From assembly GCF_030012605.2 (NCBI RefSeq), contig NZ_CP114055.2: a stretch of 64,000 nucleotides of DNA. The stretch is one strand, 5' to 3'. This DNA comes from Bergeyella_A cardium (GTDB lineage Bacteria > Bacteroidota > Bacteroidia > Flavobacteriales > Weeksellaceae). The position numbers and the translations under genes are program-made. The first letter of the stretch is position 1. Each line of letters starts with the position of its first letter. The notes beneath the pieces were generated by a model. That model had not been told where the DNA came from. It did not search any database and saw only the letters and a program-made list of their open reading frames with translations. Shown here one piece after another: positions 34,125 to 42,780 of the stretch.

Positions 34125-35183
34125 ATGAAAAAAGCATTATTATCTCTATTATTTATACCTGCTTTAGGTATTACTCAAAATATTCCTCAATATTATAATA
34201 GTATAGACTTCTCTCAACCAAAAAACATTGTAAAACAACAAGTAGAGTATGCCATTAAGAATGGGCATAAAGGAATTACATACAATGATGTCTGGAGTAT
34301 TCTGCAAAGGGCCGACGAAGACCCTGAAAACAAAGACAATGTACTGCTAATCTATGGCTATACTACACCCAATAGTGATACCCGAACAGACCGCTCAAGA
34401 AGTAAAAAAGCATTAGGAAAAGGCGGAAGCCCAGAAGGAAAATGGAATCGTGAGCATGTTTTCGCAAAATCACTCGGAACACCTCCTTTACTAACAAAAA
34501 AAGGCGATGCAGGAACAGATGCTCACAACCTGAGAGCAGCCGATGTAAGATGGAACTCCAGAAGAAACAACAGAGCATTCACCAATGGAAGTGGAGAATC
34601 TGATATTATAGGTACAGACTGGTATCCTGGCGATGAATGGAAAGGAGATGTAGCCCGCATCATTATGTATATGTATGTTCGCTATGGAAACAGAACCCAG
34701 CCCAATAATATAGGTGCAGGGGGAAACTCTGATTTCAACATAAAAGATATGCCCGATATCTTCCTTAAATGGAATGTAGAAGACCCCGTTTCCGATTTTG
34801 AAAGAAAAAGAAACGAAGAAATCTTCCGTTCACAGAACAACAGAAATCCGTTTATCGACAACCCTTATCTCGCTACCCTTATCTGGGGAGGAAATAAAGC
34901 AGAAGACACTTGGGGAATAGATCCATTATCAACTAATGATGTTTTCGCATCAAAAGCTAATGAACTTCGTCTCTACCCAACCACCCCTTCTGCAAATGAA
35001 AATATCAAAGTTTCTGAAAAGGTAAATTCAGTGCATCTATTCAGTATAGATGGCAGATTGGTAAGTGCCCAGACGAAGGTTACTGATAACTTCAATGCCC
35101 CGGCACAGCAAGGTATTTATATCGTGAAAATGCTCTCTGCAGCGAATAACAAGGTGGTTTCTAAGAAAATCATTGTAAAATAA
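34125..35183 (+). CDS. Secreted endonuclease I family nuclease with T9SS tail (copy 1)
   Basis: A 352-aa exported nuclease. Signal peptide MKKALLSLLFIPALGITQ. The endonuclease I domain spans about residues 30-265: YNDVWSILQRADEDPENKDN, KWNREHVFAKSLG with the catalytic His, GTDAHNLRAADVRWNSRRNN, and WYPGDEWKGDVARIIMYMYV. The last 75 residues (LRLYPTTPSA to SKKIIVK) are a type A T9SS sorting domain directing secretion and surface attachment or release. Non-specific DNA degradation outside the cell, for nutrients or escape from DNA nets, is the usual role. Tandem paralogue at 35317. Confidence 0.92.
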   Translation: MKKALLSLLFIPALGITQNIPQYYNSIDFSQPKNIVKQQVEYAIKNGHKGITYNDVWSILQRADEDPENKDNVLLIYGYTTPNSDTRTDRSRSKKALGKGGSPEGKWNREHVFAKSLGTPPLLTKKGDAGTDAHNLRAADVRWNSRRNNRAFTNGSGESDIIGTDWYPGDEWKGDVARIIMYMYVRYGNRTQPNNIGAGGNSDFNIKDMPDIFLKWNVEDPVSDFERKRNEEIFRSQNNRNPFIDNPYLATLIWGGNKAEDTWGIDPLSTNDVFASKANELRLYPTTPSANENIKVSEKVNSVHLFSIDGRLVSAQTKVTDNFNAPAQQGIYIVKMLSAANNKVVSKKIIVK

Positions 35184-35217
35184 AAACTAATCTCCATTCT
35201 ACTTATAATTACATATG

Positions 35218-35254
35218 AATAAAGAGCTCCCTAAACCGAGCTCTTTATTTTTTA
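35218..35254 (+). terminator. Terminator between the two endonuclease genes
   Basis: 12-bp stem AATAAAGAGCTC (35218-35229) / GAGCTCTTTATT (35238-35249) and T-run. It excludes the start codon at 35215 as the second gene's start. Confidence 0.8.
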
Positions 35255-35316
35255 TATCTCCTATCTCTAAGAATACTTTTTATTTATTAGCTTTGCTTGT
35301 AAAAAAGATACTCGCT

Positions 35317-36369
35317 ATGAAAAGAATTTTATTATCCATACTTCTCACCCCTGCATTGGGTATTGCTCAGAATATCCCTCAGTATTACACTAATATTGAC
35401 TTCTCCCAGCCAAAAAATATTGTAAAGCAACAATTAACTTCCACGATTACCAATGGCTACAGAGGTCGCTCATATAATGATGTTTGGAATATCCTCAAAA
35501 GGGCAGATGAAGACCCGGAAAATAAACAAAATGTACTCCTCATCTATGGGCATAGTGGCAGTACGAATAACGGTAGCCAAACCGACCGCTCCCGAAAAAA
35601 GAATCTTAATGGAGGAGGCTCTGGTCAGTGGAACCGAGAGCATGTAGTTGCAAAAGCATTAGCAAACCCTAAGCTAACCACTGATACAGGGCAGGCAGGA
35701 ACCGATGCCCACAACCTGAGAGCCTCCGATGTAGATTGGAATGCTTTGAGAAGTAATAAAAAGTTTGCTAATGGCTCAGGAAATTCGGGTGATGTAGGCT
35801 CCAACTGGTACCCAGGCGATGAATGGAAAGGAGATGTAGCCCGCATCATTATGTATATGTATCTCCGCTACGGAAACAGAACCCATCCTAATAATATAGG
35901 TGTAGGAGGAAATTCTGAATTCAACATAAAAGATATGCCTGATATCTTCCTCAAATGGAATGTAGAAGACCCCGTTTCCGAATTTGAAAGAAAAAGAAAC
36001 GAAGAAATCTTCCGTTCACAGAACAACAGAAATCCGTTTATCGACAACCCTTATCTCGCTACCCTTATCTGGGGAGGAAATAAAGCAGAAGACACTTGGG
36101 GAATAGACCCATTATCAACTAATGATGTTTTTGCATCAAAAGCTAATGAACTTCGTCTCTATCCGACCACTCCTTCTACAAATGAGAATATCAAAGTTTC
36201 TGAAAAGGTAAACTCAGTGCATCTATTCAGTATAGATGGTAGATTGGTAAGCGCTCAAACGAAAATTACCGATAACTTCAATGCCCCGGCACAGCAAGGT
36301 ATTTATATCGTGAAAATGCTCTCTGCAGCGAATAACAAAGCGGTTTCAAAGAAAATTATTGTGAAGTAA
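35317..36369 (+). CDS. Secreted endonuclease I family nuclease with T9SS tail (copy 2)
   Basis: A 350-aa paralogue of copy 1 with the same architecture: signal peptide MKRILLSILLTPALGIAQ, nuclease domain with QWNREHVVAKALANP and GTDAHNLRASDVDWNALRSN, and a T9SS type A tail. The 3' halves are almost identical: 35983-36107 equals 34797-34921 over 125 bp without a mismatch, whereas the 5' halves have diverged. This pattern suggests gene conversion or selection on the shared part. ATG 35317 is used because the upstream terminator contains the earlier start. No separate promoter was found with confidence. Confidence 0.92.
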   Translation: MKRILLSILLTPALGIAQNIPQYYTNIDFSQPKNIVKQQLTSTITNGYRGRSYNDVWNILKRADEDPENKQNVLLIYGHSGSTNNGSQTDRSRKKNLNGGGSGQWNREHVVAKALANPKLTTDTGQAGTDAHNLRASDVDWNALRSNKKFANGSGNSGDVGSNWYPGDEWKGDVARIIMYMYLRYGNRTHPNNIGVGGNSEFNIKDMPDIFLKWNVEDPVSEFERKRNEEIFRSQNNRNPFIDNPYLATLIWGGNKAEDTWGIDPLSTNDVFASKANELRLYPTTPSTNENIKVSEKVNSVHLFSIDGRLVSAQTKITDNFNAPAQQGIYIVKMLSAANNKAVSKKIIVK

Positions 36370-36485
36370 CCTGAAAAACTTCATTGTATAATAAGTTTTA
36401 AAAATTTTAGAAAACTGAAAGTATAAAATTTTGGTGATTTTTAGTAAAACATACTTCGTGATTAATTTTTTATATAATTTTGCAA

Positions 36486-36731
36486 ATGGAACTACACGAA
36501 ATAAATGAGATTATTAAATCTTTACCTGAAAAGCATAAAGATGCAATTTTGAAATTAATAGACATTAAAACAAATGAAGATATGAAAGAAGTAATTCAAA
36601 CTATCAAACATTTAGAGAATAGAGTAGATAGTCAAATCAATAGAGTAGATAGCCAAATCAAAATCATACTTTGGGTATTAGGGATTATTATCACTCTAAT
36701 AGTCTCTATAATTCTTAAAATGTTTTTATAG
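36486..36731 (+). CDS. Small tail-anchored coiled-coil protein
   Basis: An 81-aa protein: N-terminal helix (MELHEINEIIKSLPEKHKDA), a coiled-coil with the repeated hexapeptide RVDSQI (twice, 9 residues apart: RVDSQINRVDSQIK), and a C-terminal membrane helix (about residues 60-79, ILWVLGIIITLIVSIILKMF). The layout resembles XhlA-like hemolysin/holin-associated or DUF1640 small proteins; similarity may be only architectural. ATG 36486 is preferred over a TTG two codons earlier. Function unknown. Confidence 0.6.
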   Translation: MELHEINEIIKSLPEKHKDAILKLIDIKTNEDMKEVIQTIKHLENRVDSQINRVDSQIKIILWVLGIIITLIVSIILKMFL

Positions 36732-36750
36732 AAGATTTTTAATCCCCTCT

Positions 36751-36787
36751 AAAAAAAAGAGCCTGAATCTTCAAGCTCTTTTTTTGT
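36751..36787. terminator. Bidirectional terminator
   Basis: AAAAAAGAGC (36753-36762) / GCTCTTTTTT (36775-36784) with flanking A- and T-runs, between convergent genes. Confidence 0.8.
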
Positions 36788-36810
36788 GTATATTTATTTT
36801 TACTGCTGTT

Positions 36811-37680
36811 TTATGACAATTGTCCAAATTTCCCTGCTTGGAAATCATCCCACGCTTCTACCAGTTCTTTTCTGGTATTCATTACAAAAGGTCCGTGTGC
36901 AGCGATAGGCTCGTTGATGGGCTCACCACTTAGGACGAGCACAATTGCATCCTCTGATGCCTCAATGCTGAATACTTCACCATCATTTGCCATTAAAACG
37001 AAGTGGTCGGTAGGTGCTTTTTCGGTACCATTTATGCTAATGCTCCCTTCTATTACGAGCAAGCCTGTATTATAATTTTCAGGGAAGCGGAAGTCGAGCT
37101 TTGCCCCTTTTTTTATCTTTGAGTTGAGCATATATATAGGTGTAAAGGTACTCGCTACTCCTTTTGCGCCGTTATATTCTCCTGCGATTACTTCCACTTC
37201 GCCGCCGTCAAAGGTATAGCGCCCCAAGTCCGCATTTTTTATCGCCTGATATTTGGGAGCAGACATCTTGTCTTTCGCTGGGAGATTTACCCAAAGCTGT
37301 ACCATCTGAAACTCCCCTCCTGTTTTGCTCCATTCGGTTTCGTGGAATTCTTTGTGCAATACACCGCTCGCTGCCGTCATCCACTGTACATCGCCTTCGC
37401 CTATTACACCGCCGCCGCCATTGCTATCATTGTGCTCTACCCTACCTTTATAAGCTATAGTTACGGTTTCAAAGCCCCTATGCGGGTGCACATCTACCCC
37501 TTTTGGTATTTCGCTCGGTGGGAAATGATACTTAGAGTTATAATCCAAAAGGATAAAAGGCGTCATCCTTTCCATATCCAAATGATACCCACTGGGGATG
37601 AAGTTATGCACTCTAAAACCATCGCCTACAAAGTGGGGTTCTCTCGGCATTGCCACTAATTCTACTGTTCTTGTTTTCAT
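36811..37680 (-). CDS. Pirin family protein
   Basis: A 289-aa bicupin. The N-terminal cupin carries the metal ligands in DVHPHRGFETVTIAYKGRVE and the later HKEFHE; the C-terminal Pirin_C domain ends in EPIAAHGPFVMNTRKELVEA. Bacterial pirins such as YhhW act as quercetinases or bind regulators; the substrate is unknown. Two copies of AATCTAGATTAA lie just upstream of its promoter. The long reading frames on the opposite strand are shadows. Confidence 0.92.
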   Translation of the reverse strand: MKTRTVELVAMPREPHFVGDGFRVHNFIPSGYHLDMERMTPFILLDYNSKYHFPPSEIPKGVDVHPHRGFETVTIAYKGRVEHNDSNGGGGVIGEGDVQWMTAASGVLHKEFHETEWSKTGGEFQMVQLWVNLPAKDKMSAPKYQAIKNADLGRYTFDGGEVEVIAGEYNGAKGVASTFTPIYMLNSKIKKGAKLDFRFPENYNTGLLVIEGSISINGTEKAPTDHFVLMANDGEVFSIEASEDAIVLVLSGEPINEPIAAHGPFVMNTRKELVEAWDDFQAGKFGQLS

Positions 37681-37724
37681 CTTTTCTTAAATTTTAATTA
37701 TCTATTCAGTGAAATTTTCTGTGG

Positions 37725-37792
37725 CAAAAGTAGTTCGTATTTCTCCCTCAAAACATTAATCTAGATTAAAAAAATTGATGAATCTAGATTAA
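37725..37792 (-). promoter_or_regulatory. Promoter and paired operator-like palindromes upstream of pirin
   Basis: Minus-strand TACTTTTG (37725-37732) is the likely -7; a TTTG lies 16 nt upstream (37749-37752). Immediately beyond are TTAATCTAGATTAA (37756-37769, perfect palindrome) and AATCTAGATTAA (37781-37792), 23 bp apart, the second overlapping the yeiH stop codon. Confidence 0.5.
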
Positions 37793-38739
37793 GATTTCCC
37801 TATCAGGAGGATGATTTCTAAGCTAAGAACACTCACCAATATCCAGATTATCACCGAGAAAATAAGGGGTTTCAGCCCAATGGTTTTTAAGGTCTCTCGA
37901 GACAGCGTGCAGCCTATGAGGAAGAGCGTAAGGTGCAGACCCGCCTTAGAAACCTCGGTGATGTACAGACTAATATCCGCGACCAACGGTACATAAGTGC
38001 CCACCAAAATCGCAAGGACAAACCCACCGATAAACCAAGGGATTTTCACTTTCGCTTGGCTATTTTTCACAAAAAACAGGGTGAGTAGCGAGAGCGGGAT
38101 GATCCACAGTGCGCGTGCCAATTTCACCGTTGTGGCTACCCTCAGTGCCTCATCGCCAAACTTACTCGCCGCCCCTACCACCGAGCTCGTATCGTGTATC
38201 CCTATCGCGCACCAAAGCCCAAACTGCCCCTGCGAAAGCCCTAACCAATGCCCCACTGTGGGGTAGATAAACAGCGCAATGGAGTTCAGCAGAAAAACCA
38301 CCGCAAGCGCTACCGAAATTTGCCTCCCCGATGCCTTTATAATCGGTGAAATCGCAGCAATCGCGCTCCCCCCGCAAATCGCCGTACCCACCGAAATAAG
38401 GTAAGAAAGCACCCCCTCCTGCTTCATCAGCCTGCCGAGCACAAAGCCCACCACCAGCACAAACGAAATACTCCCCACCGTAAAAAAGAACCCCTCTTTC
38501 CCCGCTTTTAATGCCTCATTCAGCTCTAATCCGAAGCCCAAACCGATGATACAAACCTTCAAAAGCTGATGAATAATCGGGCTAATCTTGCCCGAAGAAA
38601 AAGGCGTCTGAATAGCGATAGAAACAAAAAAACCTAAGGCTAATGCCACTGGTGATGATACCCAAGGCGTAAGGCAGAGCACTGCCAAAGCAAAAAACAC
38701 CACCTTCCTCACGCCCTGCCTGCTGTCTGATTTCTCCAT
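37789..38739 (-). CDS. YeiH/UPF0324 family putative sulfate exporter
   Basis: A 316-aa membrane protein with about ten helices, family UPF0324 (PSE). ATG 38739 (MEKSDSRQGVRKVVFFALAV) is preferred; the longer frame reads through the repeat array. CIIGLGFGLELNEALKAGKEGF, GTAICGGSAIAAISPIIKAS and WCAIGIHDTSSVVGAASKFG are family motifs. In several bacteria yeiH genes lie beside a LysR regulator, as here (39202, same strand). The transported compound is not proven for the family; export of sulfur oxyanions is the usual suggestion. Confidence 0.9.
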   Translation of the reverse strand: MEKSDSRQGVRKVVFFALAVLCLTPWVSSPVALALGFFVSIAIQTPFSSGKISPIIHQLLKVCIIGLGFGLELNEALKAGKEGFFFTVGSISFVLVVGFVLGRLMKQEGVLSYLISVGTAICGGSAIAAISPIIKASGRQISVALAVVFLLNSIALFIYPTVGHWLGLSQGQFGLWCAIGIHDTSSVVGAASKFGDEALRVATTVKLARALWIIPLSLLTLFFVKNSQAKVKIPWFIGGFVLAILVGTYVPLVADISLYITEVSKAGLHLTLFLIGCTLSRETLKTIGLKPLIFSVIIWILVSVLSLEIILLIGKS

Positions 38740-38909
38740 TTGATTACGATTTATTTTCCGCACAAAAGTCCATAAGTTTTTATTATAAAACCAATCGTTT
38801 TTTGTTTTGATTAATAACTTTAAGTTATACAAACCCTCTACACCTCCCCCTCCAACTTTCGGATGGCTTCTATCCAATGGACTTAACCGTAGTACGGTAA
38901 TTTTTTTTC

Positions 38910-39092
38910 CCAAACCAACAGGATTGGCGCCGTCCAAAAGTTGGAAAGCCCCAAGACAACGGGATTATTAAAATCCGAAATTCGGAAAGTCCCAAGACAA
39001 CGGGTTTGGCGTTTTCCAAAAATTGGAAAACGCCAAGACTGAAGGATTGATAAAATCCAAAAATTGGACAGTAGTAGGAAACAAGTCTTGGC
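38910..39092. repeat. 41-bp tandem array with palindromic cores
   Basis: TCCnAAAnnnGGA-type palindromes (for example TCCAAAAATTGGA) start at 38933, 38974, 39015 and 39056, exactly 41 bp apart. CCAAGAC occurs at 38951, 38992 and 39033, also 41 bp apart. An inverted AGTCTTGGC at 39084-39092 can pair with GCCAAGACT at 39032-39040. A diverged unit TCCAACTTTCGGA lies at 38851. It lies between yeiH and the LysR gene, and the whole 462-bp gap has no coding content. Confidence 0.8.
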
Positions 39093-39201
39093 TCTTTCCC
39101 ACGATTTTTTAGCAATAATCCCACAGTTTTATTGAAAACTCCATAATTAGCATAATAAAAACCCATTGCAGAATAGATTCCCCCTATACTTTTGGGGCTT
39201 G

Positions 39202-40122
39202 CTATGGGCGTGTGCTCTTTTTAGGCGAGGAGAGGTGCTCGCCAGAAGGGAGCTGGAAATTGAGGAAAAGTTTAATGAGGGGGGACTGCTCGCCTTTGGA
39301 GAGAATGCAGTGAAACTGCCTTTTGATACTGAAATCTCGGATATCTACGATGCTTAGGCTATTGCTCCTAAGCTCTTGGAGCACGGTGTGGATAGAGAGA
39401 AAAGCGAGCGAGGAGGAGTGCTGGAGGTAGTTTTTGATGCTCTCGCTGCTCCCGAGCCGCATACAGATATTGAGCTTTTGGAGGCTCACGGAATGCGCCT
39501 CGAGGGTGTTTTGTATAAATTCTTGCGTACCCGAGCCCTCCTCCCTCATCACAAAACTGAGGTTGTAGAGGTCGGCAAGGGCTATCGTACTCCCCGCAAG
39601 GGGATGGGAAGATTTGCAGATGAGCACGATTTCATCGGTTTTGAATGGGTAATAATCAAATAAGGGCAGGCGGGAAGCGCCTTCTATCAGCCCTAAATCA
39701 ATCTGATGATGGGCGAGCCAGCTGGAAACTTTCTCGGTATTCTCGGTGAGGAGCTCTATGCGGATGTCTGGGTATCGTGCGTGGAATTTTGCGAGCATCT
39801 CGGGGAGGATGTATTGGGCTACGGTGGTGCTGGCACCAATTTTTAGCTTGCCTTTGAGGTGAGCATTGGTTTGGCTCATTTCAAACTCGAGGTCGCGATA
39901 GATATTTCGGATTTTCTCGGCATAGCGGTAGAGGAGCGCTCCGCTCTCGGTAAGGCTAATGTTGAGCCCTTTTCTCTCGAAAAGTTTGGTGTTAAACTGC
40001 TGCTCGAGCTCCTTGATGTGCTTGGTAACGGCAGGCTGGGAAATGCTGAGCTCCTGCGCTGCCTTAGTAAAACTGAGACGAGTAGCCACCGTGTGGAAGA
40101 CTTTTAAACGATAATCAGACAT
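39202..40122 (-). CDS. LysR family transcriptional regulator
   Basis: A 306-aa regulator with the LysR winged HTH at residues 2-60 (MSDYRLKVFHTVATRLSFTK, AAQELSISQPAVTKHIKELE) and a substrate-binding effector domain beginning LKGKLKIGASTTVAQYILPE. Its closest pattern is the CysL/YeiE group. It probably controls the yeiH gene downstream, with a sulfur-related small molecule as effector; this rests on gene order known from other bacteria. TACTTTTG at 40161-40168 (minus) is the probable -7 element. Confidence 0.9.
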   Translation of the reverse strand: MSDYRLKVFHTVATRLSFTKAAQELSISQPAVTKHIKELEQQFNTKLFERKGLNISLTESGALLYRYAEKIRNIYRDLEFEMSQTNAHLKGKLKIGASTTVAQYILPEMLAKFHARYPDIRIELLTENTEKVSSWLAHHQIDLGLIEGASRLPLFDYYPFKTDEIVLICKSSHPLAGSTIALADLYNLSFVMREEGSGTQEFIQNTLEAHSVSLQKLNICMRLGSSESIKNYLQHSSSLAFLSIHTVLQELRSNSLSIVDIRDFSIKRQFHCILSKGEQSPLIKLFLNFQLPSGEHLSSPKKSTRP

Positions 40123-40251
40123 AGGATTCTTGTACTAAAAAGGGCTAAAAACAAGTGCCACAAAAGTATAAAATTAAATACAGAAGCAGTAGAAATGCCC
40201 CATTTTTAAACCGAAAACAGTATTTTTACCCCCATAAAAAGATGTAAGAAA

Positions 40252-41820
40252 ATGGTAGAAAGTGTAGCTTTATTCTTAGGACTGCTCCTCGTGATAATGG
40301 GAGCGATTATGATTGCTAATAAGCTGAAAATAGCATATCCTATACTCTTGGTCATCCTCGGGCTTATCCTGAGCCTTATCCCAGATGTACCGAATATCAC
40401 GATAGATCCGCAACTGATTTTTATTATCTTCCTCCCGCCGTTGCTCTACGAAGCAGCGTGGTCTAACTCGTGGAAAGAACTCTGGAAATGGAGAAGAATT
40501 ATTACCAGCTTTGCCTTTCTCCTCGTGTTTATTACTTCTGCGGTAGTAGCCGTAGTAGCGAACTCGATTATTCCGGGCTTTCCGCTTGCGTTAGGCTTTT
40601 TGCTTGGGGGCATCGTCTCCCCTCCCGATGCGGTGAGTGCAGCAGCAATTCTCAAATTCGTAAAAGTTCCCAAAAGAGTAGCCACCATACTCGAAGGAGA
40701 AAGCCTTTTGAATGATGCTTCCTCGCTTATTGTGTTCAGATTTGCTGTGCTTACGGTAACTACCGGGCAGTTTGTCTGGTATCAGGCTGCAGGGAGTTTC
40801 GTCTGGATGGTTGTAGGCGGGCTTGGCATCGGTTTGGCGATTGCGTGGGTCATTTCCAAACTGCATAAAATCCTCCCTACTGATAGCAATATGGATATCA
40901 TCATTACTCTCATCAGTCCTTATCTAATGTATATCGCAGCTGAGGAGGTGCATTCATCCGGGGTACTCGCTACGGTAGCGGGTGGGCTCTTCCTCTCAAA
41001 TGTGAGATACAATATATTTAATGCCTCTACCCGTACGCGAGGAATTACCGTCTGGGAAAGTTATGTTTTTGTGCTGAACGGACTTGTATTTACACTGATT
41101 GGGATGGATTTGCCACAGATTTTAGAGGGAATGATAGAAGAAGGCGTGGATCTCTCCGATGCTACAATATATGCCCTTATTATCACCGCTACGCTGATGA
41201 TTGTACGGATTATCGCCTCCTACGGCTCGGTTGTCATTACTCAGATAATGAAAAGATTCATCACCGTAGCAGATGAGAAAAAACCTGGCAAAATAGCTCC
41301 GCTCATCATCGGTTGGGCAGGTATGCGCGGTGTGGTATCTCTTGCGGCAGCACTGTCTATCCCCCTCGTAGGGAATGGCGAGCCCTTCCCACACAGAAAC
41401 CTGATTCTCTATATTACTTTCGTGGTTATCCTTCTTACTTTAATTATTCAAGGGCTTACATTGCCTATCCTCATCAAGAAAATACCACTACCTAAATTTG
41501 ATGACCATCTGCCAAAAGAAGAAGCTCTGAAAGTAATCGGTAATGCCCTCTCCCAATCATCAGATCGGTATATTAATTATAATTCGGATGACGAACTGGG
41601 GACTTCCTTAGCAAAAAACCGAACCGAGTTCTGGAATATCCTCGCAGATAAAAATGATTTCAGAATCTGCGATAGCAAGCGAGAGAAGTACCTTTCTATG
41701 CTTGATGAGCAACGAGAAATCCTGATTGAGCTCAACAAAAACCCAAAAATAGACGAGGAAATCATTCGCAAACATATCCAGAGAATAGACCTGGAAGAAG
41801 AAAAGTGGCAACACCACTAA
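40252..41820 (+). CDS. Na+/H+ antiporter, CPA1 (NhaP/YjcE-like) family
   Basis: A 522-aa protein with about 12 membrane helices and a cytoplasmic tail of about 110 residues (from PLPKFDDHLPKEEALKVIGN). Motifs: FIIFLPPLLYEAAWSNSW, LGGIVSPPDAVSAAAILKFV, ATILEGESLLNDASSLIVFR and GWAGMRGVVSLAAALSIPL, all typical of CPA1 exchangers. It would expel Na+ (or K+) for protons at the inner membrane. Monocistronic, with a strong terminator at 41831. Confidence 0.93.
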   Translation: MVESVALFLGLLLVIMGAIMIANKLKIAYPILLVILGLILSLIPDVPNITIDPQLIFIIFLPPLLYEAAWSNSWKELWKWRRIITSFAFLLVFITSAVVAVVANSIIPGFPLALGFLLGGIVSPPDAVSAAAILKFVKVPKRVATILEGESLLNDASSLIVFRFAVLTVTTGQFVWYQAAGSFVWMVVGGLGIGLAIAWVISKLHKILPTDSNMDIIITLISPYLMYIAAEEVHSSGVLATVAGGLFLSNVRYNIFNASTRTRGITVWESYVFVLNGLVFTLIGMDLPQILEGMIEEGVDLSDATIYALIITATLMIVRIIASYGSVVITQIMKRFITVADEKKPGKIAPLIIGWAGMRGVVSLAAALSIPLVGNGEPFPHRNLILYITFVVILLTLIIQGLTLPILIKKIPLPKFDDHLPKEEALKVIGNALSQSSDRYINYNSDDELGTSLAKNRTEFWNILADKNDFRICDSKREKYLSMLDEQREILIELNKNPKIDEEIIRKHIQRIDLEEEKWQHH

Positions 41821-41830
41821 ACCTTATTTC

Positions 41831-41870
41831 AATTGCACGAGTGCTTGGGCTATCTCGTGCAATTCTTTTT
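41831..41870 (+). terminator. Terminator of the antiporter gene
   Basis: Perfect 11-bp stem AATTGCACGAG (41831-41841) / CTCGTGCAATT (41854-41864), then CTTTTT. Confidence 0.85.
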
Positions 41871-41897
41871 CATCCTTAAAAACCTACTTACTCCATT

Positions 41898-42503
41898 ATG
41901 CCGAAAAAGAACTTACCCCCACCCGATATACAGCGCCTTATCCAATATTTTAACCGTCAGGCTCCCCTTAGCGAAGAAGAGGAAAATCTTATTTCTGAGC
42001 TTTTCAGCCCCAAAACTTATAGAAAACGCCAATATCTGCTGCAAGAAGGTGATGTAGCGAAATATTTCAACTTTGTAGAGACAGGCTGCCTCAGGCTTTA
42101 TAAAATAGATGAAAAGGGAGTGCCCCACATCTTGCAGTTTGCCACAGAAGACGGTTGGATTACCGATATACAGAGCTTCCAGAAGCAAATCCCTTCTGAA
42201 CTTTCCATAGATGCTATAGAAGACACTGCTGTTTTTCAGATTTCACTTGAAAAACTCAACACCCTCTACGAAAAAGCCCCAAAATTTAACCTTATCTTCA
42301 GACGGCTCTCGGAAAAAAATCAGCAACTCCTGCAAGCCAGAATCCTCCAAATGCTCAGCGGAGACTCACGAGACTGCTATCTGTCTTTCACAGAAACCTA
42401 TCCGCACTTGCTCAATAGACTTCCACAAGTACAAATAGCCTCATTTATCGGCATTACGCCAGAATTTCTAAGCAAAATGCGAGGGAAAATGGCGAGGGAG
42501 TGA
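41898..42503 (+). CDS. Crp/Fnr family transcriptional regulator
   Basis: A 201-aa regulator starting at ATG 41898 (MPKKNLPPPDIQRLIQYFNR). The N-terminal cyclic-nucleotide-binding fold is seen in KTYRKRQYLLQEGDVAKYFN and FVETGCLRLYKIDEKGVPH, and the C-terminal helix-turn-helix in LPQVQIASFIGITPEFLSKM. No Cys cluster of the Fnr kind is present in the N-terminus. Such small Crp-like regulators are numerous in Bacteroidetes; ligand and targets unknown. It starts 77 bp after the antiporter stop, beyond the terminator. Confidence 0.88.
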   Translation: MPKKNLPPPDIQRLIQYFNRQAPLSEEEENLISELFSPKTYRKRQYLLQEGDVAKYFNFVETGCLRLYKIDEKGVPHILQFATEDGWITDIQSFQKQIPSELSIDAIEDTAVFQISLEKLNTLYEKAPKFNLIFRRLSEKNQQLLQARILQMLSGDSRDCYLSFTETYPHLLNRLPQVQIASFIGITPEFLSKMRGKMARE

Positions 42504-42589
42504 GGAGAAGAGTAAAACTATACCCACTAGAAAAAAGTACTCATAATCATTAAATTCAAAAGACTTTAAGGGGAAATATCAAGCAATGC

Positions 42590-42620
42590 TTGTAGGAAAG
42601 AACAGGAACCCCTATATTTG
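42590..42620 (+). promoter_or_regulatory. Promoter of tRNA-Phe
   Basis: TTG (42590-42592), 20 nt, TATATTTG (42613-42620), 16 bp before the tRNA. Confidence 0.7.
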
Positions 42621-42636
42621 CACCGCTAAAAGCAAT

Positions 42637-42709
<73 letters not shown>

Positions 42710-42712
42710 CTG

Positions 42713-42740
42713 AAAACGCCCCAAATACGGGGCGTTTTTC
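42713..42740 (+). terminator. Terminator of tRNA-Phe
   Basis: AAAACGCCCC (42713-42722) / GGGGCGTTTT (42729-42738), T-run. Confidence 0.85.
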
Positions 42741-42780
42741 TTTTATAATTCAATATATTTGTGCCCATTAATTTCAGAAA

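Noticed and set aside
35215..35316. 34-residue N-terminal extension of the second endonuclease
   Set aside because: The extension is encoded by the terminator hairpin of the first gene; ATG 35317 gives a proper signal peptide matching copy 1.
38910..39092. Possible CRISPR array
   Set aside because: The sequence between the 13-bp palindromes is itself repeated (CCAAGAC blocks), and lacks independent spacers of 25-40 bp.
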